The notes: generated from the sequence alone by a model not told the origin. Positions 34,899-44,766 are shown, counted from the stretch's first letter. The stretch: DNA of 64,000 bases from Arcicella lustrica (GCF_034930985.1 NZ_JAYGIM010000001.1:620001-684000), one strand, 5' to 3'. Made by a program: numbers and translations.

Positions 34899-35666
34899 TT
34901 ATAAAATGTATTTCACCAAACCTTTGTAGGGTTTTAATAAGTCATTTTCTGGCGAAAGCTCTGTAATTAAGTAATCAATTTCATTTAATGTACATACTCT
35001 TAAACGTAAATCTGAGTTTAATTTTTCAGAAATCGTGGTGGCTACCACTTGTCTGGACGATTTAATCATCGCTTTTTTTACTTGTACCACTTCATAATCA
35101 GAATCGCTGATACCTTCTTGGTCGAAACCATTAATTCCCAATACACATAAATCGGCTTTGATGTCGTTGATTTTACTCACTACTTCTCCTCCCACGCTAA
35201 TTTTAGAAATATTAGAAATTTTTCCGCCTAAAAATATTACTTCAACATTTGGGTGTTCGGCTAATTCCAAAGAAATTAAAGGACTTACTGTAAAAAAAGT
35301 AACATGCAAATTATTAGGAAGCTGATTCGCAATGGCACGCATCGTAGTTCCGCCACTGGTCAGAATCGTCATGCCATCTTTAATTAGTTTAATCATTTTT
35401 GTGGCAATTACCTTTTTTTCATCATAAGCATAAGTATCAGCTTGTGTAGCGGAAACATTGTATGATTTCGAGAGTGCGCCCCCATGTACTTTTACGATTT
35501 TATTTTCCAGTGCCAATTCGTTCAAATCACGACGGATGGTATCTTCTGAAACATTCAGAATCAGACTGAGATCCGAAGAAAGTATTTTATTATGAAGATT
35601 AATCTGATGAATAATCTCCAATTGTCTTTCTTTCTTGAGCAAGATTTTACTTTCAATAATACTCAT
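34899..35666 (-). CDS. DeoR-family transcriptional regulator
   Basis: 255 residues. N-terminal winged helix-turn-helix RQLEIIHQINLHNKILSSDLSLILNVSEDTIRRDLNEL (about 12-55), then the sugar-phosphate sensor domain with TSGGTTMRAIANQLP, typical of DeoR/GlpR repressors responding to phosphorylated sugars. Divergent from the SusC/SusD pair, with 213 bp between; it is a natural candidate to control that pair. The effector is unknown. Confidence 0.88.
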   Translation of the reverse strand: MSIIESKILLKKERQLEIIHQINLHNKILSSDLSLILNVSEDTIRRDLNELALENKIVKVHGGALSKSYNVSATQADTYAYDEKKVIATKMIKLIKDGMTILTSGGTTMRAIANQLPNNLHVTFFTVSPLISLELAEHPNVEVIFLGGKISNISKISVGGEVVSKINDIKADLCVLGINGFDQEGISDSDYEVVQVKKAMIKSSRQVVATTISEKLNSDLRLRVCTLNEIDYLITELSPENDLLKPYKGLVKYIL

Positions 35667-35748
35667 GCGTTTTTTTGCGGGTTTTTGATTGAATGTTTGT
35701 TAAAAAAGCAGATTTAGGGTGAAATTTTACAATAAAAATAAACATTTT

Positions 35749-35769
35749 TGAATAAATTCATTATTTTTG
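35749..35769 (+). promoter_or_regulatory. Dyad plus -7 element between the DeoR gene and susC
   Basis: TGAATaaATTCA (35749-35760), a 5-bp dyad with 2-nt centre, directly precedes TATTTTTG (35762-35769), an exact -7 form on the plus strand. No proper -33 is present. The adjacency suggests an operator overlapping the susC promoter. Confidence 0.45.
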
Positions 35770-35879
35770 TTTAAATATGATTCTGATTTCTGCATGAATT
35801 CGCCTGTTTTTTGTTTTTGTGGCGAATGAAAGATGCATAAAAAGGCATTTAAACCTTCACTCAACCCCCAAAAATCCAA

Positions 35880-38800
35880 ATGAAAAAACATTTCCTATCT
35901 ACTTTGCTTGGACTGTTTGTCATGTTGTTCTCTCTGAACGCTTTGGCACAATCCACTGTCGTAAAGGGTAAAGTTTTGGATGAGAGTAATGAGCCACTCA
36001 TCGGTGCTTCTGTCATCTTAAAAGGTACTCAACTTGGTACAGCTACGAATGTCAATGGTGAATTTACTTTAAATGTCAATGTAAAAGCTGGCAGTTATGA
36101 TTTTGAATTTCGTTCTGTAGGTTTTCGTTCAGTGATTAAAAAAGTAATGATTGGCAAAGAGAGTCCAATTGTTTTGTCAGTACAATTACCAACTGATGCG
36201 CTTGGTTTAGACGAAGTAATCGTAACAGGTACTTCTGTGGCAACAAGCAAAAAGCAATTAGGAAATGCAGTTACTTCATTAAAAGCATCAGATTTACAGT
36301 ATTCAGCAGCTACTTCAATCGACCAAGCTTTATCTGGTAAAATTGCTGGGGCACAAATTACACAAAATTCTGGAAACCCTGCGGGTGGTATCAGCGTTCG
36401 TTTACGTGGTCCAAGTACGATTGTTGGTTCTTCAGACCCACTTTATATTGTAGATGGCGTAATTGTCAATAATGATTCTCGTGAATTATTAGACTTGGGT
36501 GGTTATGCACAAAACCGTTTGGTAGATTTAAACCCAAATGATATTGAGAGAATTGAAGTAATTAAAGGAGCAGCGGCTGCTGCTATTTATGGCTCAAGAG
36601 CAAGTAATGGTGTTGTGCAGATTTTTACGAAAAAAGGAAAAGATGGAAAGGCAAATGTTAGTTTTTCATCAACTTTCAGAGTGAGCGAAGTGCGCAAAAC
36701 TTTACCTTATAATACTTATGGAAAAGCATTTGTCAATACTACAATTACTGACAAAACGCAGATGGACGTAACTCGTTACGATTATCAAAAAGATATTTTC
36801 CGTCAGGCAGTTGGTAATGAACAATATTTATCGGTTTCGGGTGGAAATCAAAATTCTAATTACTTCTTTTCAGGTTCGATGTTCCAAAATCAAGGAATTA
36901 TTAAAAGTTCAGATTTTGGTCGTTCAAACGTAAGAATGAGAATCGGTCAACATTTGAATAAATGGGCAAGTATTACTGTAGGTGGAAATTATACTTATAG
37001 TAGCTCAAATGAAATTCCAAATGGTGGTATCAATGAAGCTTATGGAGCTTTAACAGGATTTATTTTCTCGAATAATTTCGTGAATCCTGCTAAAAACGAA
37101 ACTACTGGTGCTTATCCTTCAACAGCTCCAACGGCAGTATTGCGTAGAACAAATCCTTTAGAGGCAATCGACCGCTTCAAATTCAAACAAAGTACTTCTC
37201 GTTTTACAGGTGATGTTCAATTAAATCTTACACCGATTGATGGTTTAGGCATTGATTATACTTTTGGTTTGGACACTTATTCTCAATTAGGAACTGCATA
37301 TATTCCTCCAGTGAATACAACGCCAAGTTATGATGCAGGTTTGTCTCGTCGTGCAGATGCGAATGTTTTACAAGTAAACAACGATTTGAACATTCGTTAT
37401 CAAACAAAAATCGGAGATTTAATTGAATCAACAACAGGAGTTGGTGGAACGATTCAATACGACCGTTCACAAACTACTTCTATCAATGCACAACAATTAG
37501 GTGTTTTTGGAGAAACTGTTAATAATGGTGCTTTGATAGTATCGGGAGAAAGTCGTTCGGAAAGAGCTTTTGCAGGTATTTTTGTGCAACAAACTTTTGG
37601 AATTGCTAATAAATTGTACTTGACGGGTGCTGGTCGTTGGGATGCTGCTTCGGTTTATGGTTTAGATAATCGTTGGCAGTTTTATCCTAAAGCAAGTGCA
37701 TCTTATGTACTTTCTAACGAAGAATTCTGGAAAAATACTTTCGCTGATGTTTTACCGAACTTTAAAGTAAGAGCCGCTTGGGGACAAGCTGGTAACTTAA
37801 CGGCTATCGGTGCTTACGACCGCTTTACGAATTATTCGCCAGTAACAACGGCGGGTTTGAATGGATATTTAGCTCCATTGACTTTAGGAAACTTCACGGT
37901 AAAACCTGAAAGACAAACAGAATTAGAAATCGGTACAGATTTCAGTTTATTGAAAGATCGTATCGGTGTTGAATTTACTTATTATAATAAAGAAGTAAAA
38001 GACTTGATTTTGAATCGTACATTGGCGCCAACTACAGGTTACAACAACCGTTTTGTAAACATTGGAACGATGACTAACAAAGGTTTTGAAGTAATGGTTA
38101 GAGCGATTCCAGTACAAAACAAAGATGTAAAATGGACTTCGACTATCACTTATACCCAAAATAAAAATGTTATCGATGGGGTAGAGGGGAACGGAGTATT
38201 ACCATTTGCGGGAGGTTTCAGTCAAGTTGCCGCAGTAAATGGTTATTCTCTTGGAGCTTTCTATTCAACATTCTTTGCTCGTAATCCAGACGGCTCTTTA
38301 TTGTTGACTCCAACTGGTTTTCCCCAACGTGAAAGAGGTACTCAGTTAGCAAATGGGCAATATACAGTTGGTAGAGATGCAACAGGACAACCGAGTGGAG
38401 CGATTTTGAGTAAAGTAATTGGTAATCCGAACCCAACAGCGGTGTATTCATTCATCAATGAAGTAGAGTATAAGAAATTTACTTTCCGTTTACAATTAGA
38501 TGCAATGCAAGGTTTTGATGTGTTCAACTTTACTCGTAGAGTTGGTGAACGTGATTTGTACGGAGGTTTGGCTGGTTACGAAGCAGAATTAAAAGGAGAA
38601 GTACCAAAAGGAACAAGTGCGGCTTTGTTTAGTATTTTCGAAAATTATATCGAGAAAGGTTCATTTGTAAAAGTACGAGAATTATCTATTTCTTACATGG
38701 CTACTCCAAAAGCATTGGGTTTGAAAAACATTCGTATTTTATTGGCAGGACGTAATTTATTGTCGTTCGATAATTACAGTGGTTATGATCCAGAAGTAAA

Positions 38801-38894
38801 TTCTGCTGGACAATCGAATGCTGTTCGTGGTTTTGACTTTGTGGAGGTGCCAATCCCACGTCAATACTCAATTGGCTTAACGGCTAATTTCTAA
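35880..38894 (+). CDS. SusC/RagA-family TonB-linked outer membrane protein
   Basis: 1004 residues. Sec signal (about 1-23), then the carboxypeptidase regulatory-like domain (VVKGKVLDESNEPLIGASVILKG, to about 105), then the TonB plug with LGLDEVIVTGT and NPNDIERIEVIKGAAAAAIYGSRASNGVV, and the large barrel. It carries a bound SusD-type lipoprotein, forming a lidded transporter for oligosaccharides or glycopeptides. The pair starts 68 bp apart. A DeoR-type regulator is divergent; no glycoside hydrolase is adjacent, so the glycan is not identifiable. Confidence 0.95.
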   Translation: MKKHFLSTLLGLFVMLFSLNALAQSTVVKGKVLDESNEPLIGASVILKGTQLGTATNVNGEFTLNVNVKAGSYDFEFRSVGFRSVIKKVMIGKESPIVLSVQLPTDALGLDEVIVTGTSVATSKKQLGNAVTSLKASDLQYSAATSIDQALSGKIAGAQITQNSGNPAGGISVRLRGPSTIVGSSDPLYIVDGVIVNNDSRELLDLGGYAQNRLVDLNPNDIERIEVIKGAAAAAIYGSRASNGVVQIFTKKGKDGKANVSFSSTFRVSEVRKTLPYNTYGKAFVNTTITDKTQMDVTRYDYQKDIFRQAVGNEQYLSVSGGNQNSNYFFSGSMFQNQGIIKSSDFGRSNVRMRIGQHLNKWASITVGGNYTYSSSNEIPNGGINEAYGALTGFIFSNNFVNPAKNETTGAYPSTAPTAVLRRTNPLEAIDRFKFKQSTSRFTGDVQLNLTPIDGLGIDYTFGLDTYSQLGTAYIPPVNTTPSYDAGLSRRADANVLQVNNDLNIRYQTKIGDLIESTTGVGGTIQYDRSQTTSINAQQLGVFGETVNNGALIVSGESRSERAFAGIFVQQTFGIANKLYLTGAGRWDAASVYGLDNRWQFYPKASASYVLSNEEFWKNTFADVLPNFKVRAAWGQAGNLTAIGAYDRFTNYSPVTTAGLNGYLAPLTLGNFTVKPERQTELEIGTDFSLLKDRIGVEFTYYNKEVKDLILNRTLAPTTGYNNRFVNIGTMTNKGFEVMVRAIPVQNKDVKWTSTITYTQNKNVIDGVEGNGVLPFAGGFSQVAAVNGYSLGAFYSTFFARNPDGSLLLTPTGFPQRERGTQLANGQYTVGRDATGQPSGAILSKVIGNPNPTAVYSFINEVEYKKFTFRLQLDAMQGFDVFNFTRRVGERDLYGGLAGYEAELKGEVPKGTSAALFSIFENYIEKGSFVKVRELSISYMATPKALGLKNIRILLAGRNLLSFDNYSGYDPEVNSAGQSNAVRGFDFVEVPIPRQYSIGLTANF

Positions 38895-38962
38895 CAATCC
38901 AGTGATTTAAAGATGTTTAATATTCATAAATAGATTATTCATTTTTTAATAAAGAATAGACA

Positions 38963-40282
38963 ATGAAATTCAAGATAAAAATATTAACAACCAGCCTTTT
39001 AGTAGCTTCAAGTTTGATGCTGACTAATTGTAGTTTGGATATTAAAAATCCGAATGGTCCAACAGACGCTCAGATTTTAACAACTCGTGACGGACTCATT
39101 ACTTTAAGTGTAGGTTTACGTCAGAATTATTCAACTTTAGGAATAAGTTCCTTGATTTTAACACCAGGTACAACGACTCGTGAAATAAAAGGAATTACGA
39201 CATTTACTAACATTATTGAAATAGAAGCGGGTGGAACAGCTTTGCCAACTTTCAATGGAAATGTATTGGGAGTATGGTCGAGAATGTATCGTGTAATTGG
39301 TATGGCAGACGACATCATTGCCAGTGCGCCAACGGCATTAGCAAGTGATGCAGCGATGAAGAGTGGAGTGGTAGCTCATGCGAATTTATTTAAAGCGATG
39401 GCTTTAGGAGGCTTGGCTACTTCATTCGAGAAAATGCCTTTACAAACGGATAAATTAGGACAAGCCGTTTACTCAGACCGTACAGAAGCCTTAAAATTAG
39501 CTGTAAAATTATTAGACGAAGCTGTAGCGATGATTTCAGCAACAGCTCCTTCAGCAGAGTTCAGGACAAAAGTAACAGGTGCAGATTTCGACCTGATTAA
39601 TAGCATTCAAGCTTATCGTGCAAGGTACAACATGATGCTTGGCAACTTTGACGCAGCCATTGCAGCCGCCAATGCAGTGGACTTGTCAAAGAAGTCATCA
39701 TTCGTTTACTCTTCACAAAGCCAGAATCCAATTTACACAGCCACGCAAATCAGCAAGGATTATGCGCCTCGTGACAATTTTGGTTTACCATCTACTTTGG
39801 TGGAAAGTGACGACAAGCGTTTGGCTTTCTATTTAAGTACTCCTGATGTGGTAGTAGGAGGAGAGAAGTTGAAGAAATTAGTTGGTTTCTTTGATGCTGT
39901 TGACCGTGCGATTCCTGTGTATTTACCAGATGAAATGCGTTTAATCAGAGCAGAGGCTAATCTAAGAAAAGCTACTCCAGACCTTGTTTCAGCATTGGCT
40001 GATATTAATGCCGTTAGAACACAAGCTTCTGGTGATGTTTTTGGCGTAAATGCTGGTTTAGGAGCTTATTCTGGAAGCCCAACAAAAGATGCTTTACTTG
40101 TAGAAGTTTACAAACAACGCTGTGTGGAGTTGTTTATGACAGGTATGCGCTTAGAAGACAGTCGTCGTTTTGGAAGACCAGCGCCACCAACAAGCTTGGT
40201 AGAACGTACCCGTAATTTCTATCCATATCCAGATCAAGAAAGGTTGACGAACCCAAATACGCCAACCGACCCAACCATTTAA
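38963..40282 (+). CDS. SusD/RagB-family lipoprotein
   Basis: 439 residues, lipobox LMLTNC, TPR-like helical SusD fold. The last part GMRLEDSRRFGRPAPPTSLVERTRNFYPYPDQERL is the typical SusD C-terminal segment. It binds the ligand on the cell surface and forms the lid of the SusC transporter. Shorter than many SusD proteins (500-600). It follows susC directly. Confidence 0.88.
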   Translation: MKFKIKILTTSLLVASSLMLTNCSLDIKNPNGPTDAQILTTRDGLITLSVGLRQNYSTLGISSLILTPGTTTREIKGITTFTNIIEIEAGGTALPTFNGNVLGVWSRMYRVIGMADDIIASAPTALASDAAMKSGVVAHANLFKAMALGGLATSFEKMPLQTDKLGQAVYSDRTEALKLAVKLLDEAVAMISATAPSAEFRTKVTGADFDLINSIQAYRARYNMMLGNFDAAIAAANAVDLSKKSSFVYSSQSQNPIYTATQISKDYAPRDNFGLPSTLVESDDKRLAFYLSTPDVVVGGEKLKKLVGFFDAVDRAIPVYLPDEMRLIRAEANLRKATPDLVSALADINAVRTQASGDVFGVNAGLGAYSGSPTKDALLVEVYKQRCVELFMTGMRLEDSRRFGRPAPPTSLVERTRNFYPYPDQERLTNPNTPTDPTI

Positions 40283-40314
40283 TCATCATAATCAAACTAA
40301 TATATGCCAAATAA

Positions 40315-40347
40315 CAGGGCGAGCGAAAGCTTGCCCTTTATTGTTTT
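40315..40347 (+). terminator. Terminator after susD
   Basis: Stem agggcgagc/gcttgccct with a GAAA tetraloop, followed by a T-rich tail. Confidence 0.85.
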
Positions 40348-40416
40348 TTGGGATAAATGAATTTTAAAGCTAGTTAGCAAAGATTTCTTTTATGAGAAAT
40401 AGTAATGTTTATAAAT

Positions 40417-40449
40417 GCCAAAAGCCCCAGTAAAACTGAGGCTTTTGGC
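40417..40449 (-). terminator. Terminator after lipA
   Basis: gccaaaagcc pairs with ggcttttggc, with a 4-bp inner helix beyond one mismatch; it lies 20 bp before the lipA stop. Confidence 0.75.
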
Positions 40450-40469
40450 GTTAAATCATTGAGCTGTTA

Positions 40470-41354
40470 CTAAATATGCTTTTCAGCATGATAACTTGAA
40501 CGAACCAAAGCTCCTGATTCTACATATTTTAAACCACGCTTTAATCCTTCTTCTTTATACATCGCAAAAGTGTCTGGATGTACCCATTCTATTACTTCAT
40601 GGTGCATTTTAGTAGGTTGTAAGTATTGTCCTAATGTTAATACATCTAAACCATTTTCAACTAAATCGTCCATTGCTTTGAATACTTCTTCTTGCGTTTC
40701 GCCCAAACCCAACATAATGCCAGATTTAGTTCTTTTCCCAAATTCTTTGGTACGTTTGGTTTGTTCTAAGGAACGAGCATATTTTGCTTGTGGACGAACA
40801 TTTCTGTACAAACGCTCTACTGTTTCCATATTGTGAGAAACTACTTCTTGTCCACCTTCAATCATTCTATAAAGTGCATCCCAATTTCCTTTTGTATCAG
40901 GAATCAATGTTTCAATTGTCGTTTTTGGTGATGCTTCTTTTACTTGTACTACTGTTTGATACCAAACTTCAGCACCACGGTCTTTTAATTCATCACGGTT
41001 TACTGAAGTAATTACAGCGTGTTTTACGCCCATTAATTTAATGGCTTCAGCTACACGACGTGGTTCATCGGCATCATATTCGTTAGGACGTCCTGTGGCT
41101 ACTGCACAAAAAGTACAAGAACGAGTACATACATTTCCTAAAATCATAAAGGTTGCTGTACCTGCACCCCAACATTCGCCCATGTTTGGGCAATTTCCTG
41201 ATTGACAAATGGTATGTAGTTTATATTCATCTACAATATTACGTACTCTTGCATATTCTTGACCAATCGGTAATTTTACTCTTAACCAACTTGGTTTTTT
41301 AGAATGCGTTGAGGCTGTCTCTGCTTTTGGAGCTATTACTGGAAGTTCTATCAT
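40470..41354 (-). CDS. lipA: Lipoyl synthase
   Basis: 294 residues. The auxiliary cluster cysteines lie in CQSGNCPNMGEC, and the radical SAM motif is CTRSCTFC. It inserts two sulfur atoms into octanoyl groups of lipoylated proteins. Cytoplasmic. -7 element on the minus strand: TAACTTTG (complement of 41390-41397), 36 bp before the start. Ends in its own terminator. Confidence 0.96.
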   Translation of the reverse strand: MIELPVIAPKAETASTHSKKPSWLRVKLPIGQEYARVRNIVDEYKLHTICQSGNCPNMGECWGAGTATFMILGNVCTRSCTFCAVATGRPNEYDADEPRRVAEAIKLMGVKHAVITSVNRDELKDRGAEVWYQTVVQVKEASPKTTIETLIPDTKGNWDALYRMIEGGQEVVSHNMETVERLYRNVRPQAKYARSLEQTKRTKEFGKRTKSGIMLGLGETQEEVFKAMDDLVENGLDVLTLGQYLQPTKMHHEVIEWVHPDTFAMYKEEGLKRGLKYVESGALVRSSYHAEKHI

Positions 41355-41416
41355 CGTCTGTCTATTCCTTGAACAATACTATTATGCTACAAAGTTAAAT
41401 GCTAATAAAATAAAAA

Positions 41417-41453
41417 CGTCAGGAAAATGAAATTGGTTTACATTTTCCTGACG
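41417..41453 (-). terminator. Terminator after the barrel gene, ahead of lipA
   Basis: Perfect 13-bp stem (41417-41429 with 41441-41453), T run on the minus-strand side. Confidence 0.85.
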
Positions 41454-41544
41454 CTATTTTTGAATATTCAGTTAATTCAAGAGTAATATTTGGTTTAAAT
41501 ATCTTTCAACCAATTCATTTTTAGGTTTTCAGCTTATTTGATAA

Positions 41545-42324
41545 TTACCTTTTTCCACCAAAAAAGATGGTTAAATAACCTGAAGTAAATACACTTCTAT
41601 TCTCCGCCGTCGCCATGATATTTACTTTTTTAGTATATGCTTCTGCTAAAAAACCAATCTCTAAACTAATATTTGATTGGCGAAAAGCGTCTAATTCAAA
41701 GTTTAAAGCAGCTTTTAAATTCACTCCAGGCACTAAATTTGCATTGCCTAAACCTTCAAAGAAACCACCGCTTCCATAAATATTATTGTAATTATGTTTG
41801 GCAGGGTCGTATGCTTCGTCACGAATATTTCCTCTTCCATAAAATACTTGTACGTAATATGGCTTTACAACTCCAATCGTTGGTCCGCCAGCAATAATTC
41901 CATTAATATTTACGCCACCATCTGATGATTTATGAAACAAATTAATTTCACGACCATATTGAGGGCGAATCGCAAAAAGGTAATTCTGTTTTCCATCAAC
42001 ATAACTACTTCCGTTGCCTAAGAAACTAATTGTATTTTCTTTTGGATGGTTTACATTCACAATTTCAAGGTTGAAATAATGAAATTGGCGATGCAAAGCA
42101 TTATTATCAATCACAATTTCTTTACGTGCCATTAAACCGCCTAACAAACCAGAATTCGTATTGGTTGTTAAGCCAAACGATAAAATAGAATGGTAATTTT
42201 CTTCATCGACCACTTCTCTTGTCTGAGTAGTTTTAGTCGAAGTATTTCGGCGCTGTGCTTCAATTGTATGAAACGACAATGAAGCTAAAATGAAGAATAA
42301 AAGTGTATTTAGTAGTTTTTTCAC
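41545..42324 (-). CDS. Predicted outer-membrane beta-barrel protein
   Basis: 259 residues with a Sec signal (MKKLLNTLLFFILASLSFHTIEAQ). The mature part is made of alternating strands with many Gly and aromatic residues (GLLGGLMARKEIVID, FAIRPQYGREINLF, YYVQVFYGRGNIRDE), ending FTSGYLTIFFGGKR. No known family is certain. Function unknown; the barrel reading rests on strand pattern and signal. Confidence 0.68.
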   Translation of the reverse strand: MKKLLNTLLFFILASLSFHTIEAQRRNTSTKTTQTREVVDEENYHSILSFGLTTNTNSGLLGGLMARKEIVIDNNALHRQFHYFNLEIVNVNHPKENTISFLGNGSSYVDGKQNYLFAIRPQYGREINLFHKSSDGGVNINGIIAGGPTIGVVKPYYVQVFYGRGNIRDEAYDPAKHNYNNIYGSGGFFEGLGNANLVPGVNLKAALNFELDAFRQSNISLEIGFLAEAYTKKVNIMATAENRSVFTSGYLTIFFGGKR

Positions 42325-42527
42325 AATGGTTTAATCAAAAATTTTATATGAATGAACTAAACATACAATGAATATTGATATTTATCAGACAATCCACAGT
42401 TTTTGTTTCTAAAAATGAAAATCAATGTCAACAAATTATATAATTATGATAAAAATACGGAATATGACGCTATTTGTTTAAATTTAGGACAAAAATCATC
42501 AAATATTTAACACATAACAACAACATA

Positions 42528-42941
42528 ATGCCAACAGTAAAAACTACCTATTTAGGCGACCTCCGTACCGAATCAACACATTTGCAATCCGGTACACAAT
42601 TACTTACTGATGCACCTACCGATAATATGGGTAAAGGTGAGGTTTTTTCTCCAACCGATTTATTGGCGACTGCTACGGGAACTTGTATGCTAACTACTAT
42701 GGCAATTTTTGCACAACGTGACGGAATTGAATTAGCAGGTTCTGGTGTTGAGGTAGCAAAAATTATGTCTCAGACACCCCCAAGAAAAGTAGCTCGTTTA
42801 GAAATAAACTTAAAAATGAAGACAAATATTGTCTTGACAGAAGAACAAATTAAGAAACTAGAGAACATCGCACACAAATGTCCTGTTTCACTAAGTTTGC
42901 ATCCAGATTTGGAACAAGTGGTGAGTTTTGAGTGGAATTAG
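42528..42941 (+). CDS. OsmC family peroxiredoxin-like protein
   Basis: 137 residues from ATG 42528. The redox pair Cys residues lie in LLATATGTCMLTTMAIFAQR and AHKCPVSLSLHP, as in OsmC/Ohr proteins, which reduce organic peroxides. The bacilliredoxin gene that converges on it fits a low-molecular-weight thiol partner. Ends in a large hairpin shared with that gene. Confidence 0.9.
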   Translation: MPTVKTTYLGDLRTESTHLQSGTQLLTDAPTDNMGKGEVFSPTDLLATATGTCMLTTMAIFAQRDGIELAGSGVEVAKIMSQTPPRKVARLEINLKMKTNIVLTEEQIKKLENIAHKCPVSLSLHPDLEQVVSFEWN

Positions 42942-42950
42942 TATTATTGA

Positions 42951-43024
42951 GTGAGTTAGTGAATTGTGAATTAGTGATTTTTCATAAAAAAAAACATTCA
43001 CTAATTCACAACCCACTAACTCAC
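42951..43024. repeat. 27-bp inverted repeat between OsmC and bacilliredoxin genes
   Basis: Arms 42951-42977 and 42998-43024 with two mismatches, loop of 20 nt with a run of nine A. Convergent genes on both sides, so it may act as bidirectional terminator. Built from words like gttagtgaatt that resemble an REP-like unit. Confidence 0.75.
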
Positions 43025-43034
43025 AACTATTATA

Positions 43035-43373
43035 CTACGCTACTTTTTCTGCTAATTCAGCAAATGAAATATCAAAATGTGAAGCATCATAAATACATTC
43101 ACCATTTTGAATTACTAATACTTGTGGAGATTGATGTTCAACATCGAAAGTATTAGCAATTTCGGTTGAAATTGGACGAAATTTCAATAAATCTAAGTAA
43201 TAAGGTTTTAGTTCGCCTACACTTTCTTGTTTCCAATTTCTTTCCAAACGATTTAAGGCAGTAGATGAAATTGAACACGTTGTGCTGTGTTTCAAAATCA
43301 AAATGGGTTGTTGTTTAGATTCCTCTTTGATAGCCTCTAATTGAGATAAATCTGTTAATTGATTCCAGTTCAT
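43035..43373 (-). CDS. ytxJ: Monothiol bacilliredoxin (YtxJ-like)
   Basis: 112 residues, thioredoxin fold. The active site is KHSTTCSISSTAL (single redox Cys, as in YtxJ/BrxC). These proteins remove bacillithiol from oxidised thiols. Its presence implies the organism makes bacillithiol, known for Bacteroidota. It converges on an OsmC gene. Promoter: TTG-N17-TAATTTTG on the minus strand (43464-43491). Confidence 0.82.
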   Translation of the reverse strand: MNWNQLTDLSQLEAIKEESKQQPILILKHSTTCSISSTALNRLERNWKQESVGELKPYYLDLLKFRPISTEIANTFDVEHQSPQVLVIQNGECIYDASHFDISFAELAEKVA

Positions 43374-43425
43374 TGTAATTATTTAGCGCTTCTTCGCTAC
43401 TTCAGATTATGTAAATGCTTTGTGT

Positions 43426-43491
43426 TTGTTTTAATATGAAACTAATTAGCTGTAATTTTGATTCAAAATTAATTCAAATTTCATTTGTCAA
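43426..43491. promoter_or_regulatory. Face-to-face promoter pair sharing a palindrome
   Basis: Plus: TTG 43426-43428, 24-nt spacer, TAATTTTG 43453-43460. Minus: TTG (complement 43489-43491), 17-nt spacer, TAATTTTG (complement 43464-43471). The two -7 elements form one 19-bp palindrome (43453-43471), so the polymerases cannot sit on both at the same time. Confidence 0.6.
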
Positions 43492-44759
43492 AGCTACTTT
43501 ATCATATTTCAATTTACATTTACCAGTTATTAGTCTGGTTTGCAAGTCCTTTCAACAGTAAAGCTAAGCTTTGGATTCAAGGTAGAAAAAACTTTAGCAA
43601 TCAGGTTTATGCTAGTGATTTCTGGATAAAAAAAAATACTTCTGAAGTGCCATTGGCTTGGTTTCATTGTGCTTCATTAGGGGAATTTGAACAAGCCCGA
43701 CCAGTAATTGAAAAATACAAAGAGGAATTCCCAACGCATCTTATTTTACTTACTTTTTTTTCGCCTTCTGGTTACGAGATTCGTAAAAATTATGCTGGAG
43801 CAGATTATATCTGTTATTTACCTGCGGATACTTCTGCGAATGCCCTTGAGTTTATCGAATTGTTCAAACCAGCTGTAGCCTTTTTTGTGAAGTACGAATT
43901 TTGGTATAATTATTTGAGAATACTTTCAGAAAAAGGAATTCCAGTAATTTCTTTCTCGACTATTTTTAGAGAAAATCAAGTTTTTTTTAAAAAATATGGG
44001 GGCTTTTATAGAAGTATTCTAGCTTACTTTACGCATATATTTGTACAGAATAAAAAATCGTATAATTTGCTGAAAAGTATTGGTATTCAGCAAATTAGTG
44101 TTGGAGGAGATACACGTTTCGATAGAGTAAAACAAATAGCCGATGCCAAAAAAGAAATTGAAGTAGTAGCCCAATTTAAGGATAAAAAACCTGTGTTAAT
44201 TGTAGGTTCATGTTGGCAACAAGATTTTGAAGTAATTGCGCCAATGTTGAATGATTTTAAGCATGATTTAAAAGTAATTATTGCACCACATGAAATTCAT
44301 GATGAAGAAATAACGGCTTGGCAAAAAGTGTTAAAAGGAAAATCTATCAAATTTTCTGAAATTCAACAGTTAAAAAATGGAGAATTAGAAGCTGCCCAAA
44401 CACTTTTTATTGATAATATAGGAATGCTTTCTTCGCTATATCAATATGCAGAATTTGCTTGGATTGGCGGTGCTTATCGTAAAGGTTTACACAATACTTT
44501 AGAGGCAGCTACTTTTGGCTTGCCTATCTTTTTTGGCAATAATAATTACCAAAAATTTCAAGAAGCTATGGATTTGATAAGTATTGGTGGAGCATTTGTG
44601 ATTGCAGATACTGCGCAATTTAAAAGTAATTTCGAGCAACTATATTTTGATGAAACGTTAAGAAAAGAGAAGTCTGCTACGATATTAAGTTATGTGAAAG
44701 AGAATTTAGGAGGGACAGCAAAAATTATAAAATTTATCAAGGAATTATCAATATTCTGA
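43485..44759 (+). CDS. kdtA: 3-deoxy-D-manno-octulosonic acid transferase
   Basis: 424 residues starting at TTG 43485 (MSKLLYHISIYIYQ), matching the normal N-terminal membrane anchor of this enzyme. The GT30 fold shows in FHCASLGEFEQARPVI and IGGAYRKGLHNTLEAATFGLPIFFGNN. It adds Kdo to lipid A on the cytoplasmic side of the inner membrane. Next gene, rsgA, follows after 7 bp and is probably cotranscribed. Confidence 0.93.
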   Translation: MSKLLYHISIYIYQLLVWFASPFNSKAKLWIQGRKNFSNQVYASDFWIKKNTSEVPLAWFHCASLGEFEQARPVIEKYKEEFPTHLILLTFFSPSGYEIRKNYAGADYICYLPADTSANALEFIELFKPAVAFFVKYEFWYNYLRILSEKGIPVISFSTIFRENQVFFKKYGGFYRSILAYFTHIFVQNKKSYNLLKSIGIQQISVGGDTRFDRVKQIADAKKEIEVVAQFKDKKPVLIVGSCWQQDFEVIAPMLNDFKHDLKVIIAPHEIHDEEITAWQKVLKGKSIKFSEIQQLKNGELEAAQTLFIDNIGMLSSLYQYAEFAWIGGAYRKGLHNTLEAATFGLPIFFGNNNYQKFQEAMDLISIGGAFVIADTAQFKSNFEQLYFDETLRKEKSATILSYVKENLGGTAKIIKFIKELSIF

Positions 44760-44766
44760 TACAATA

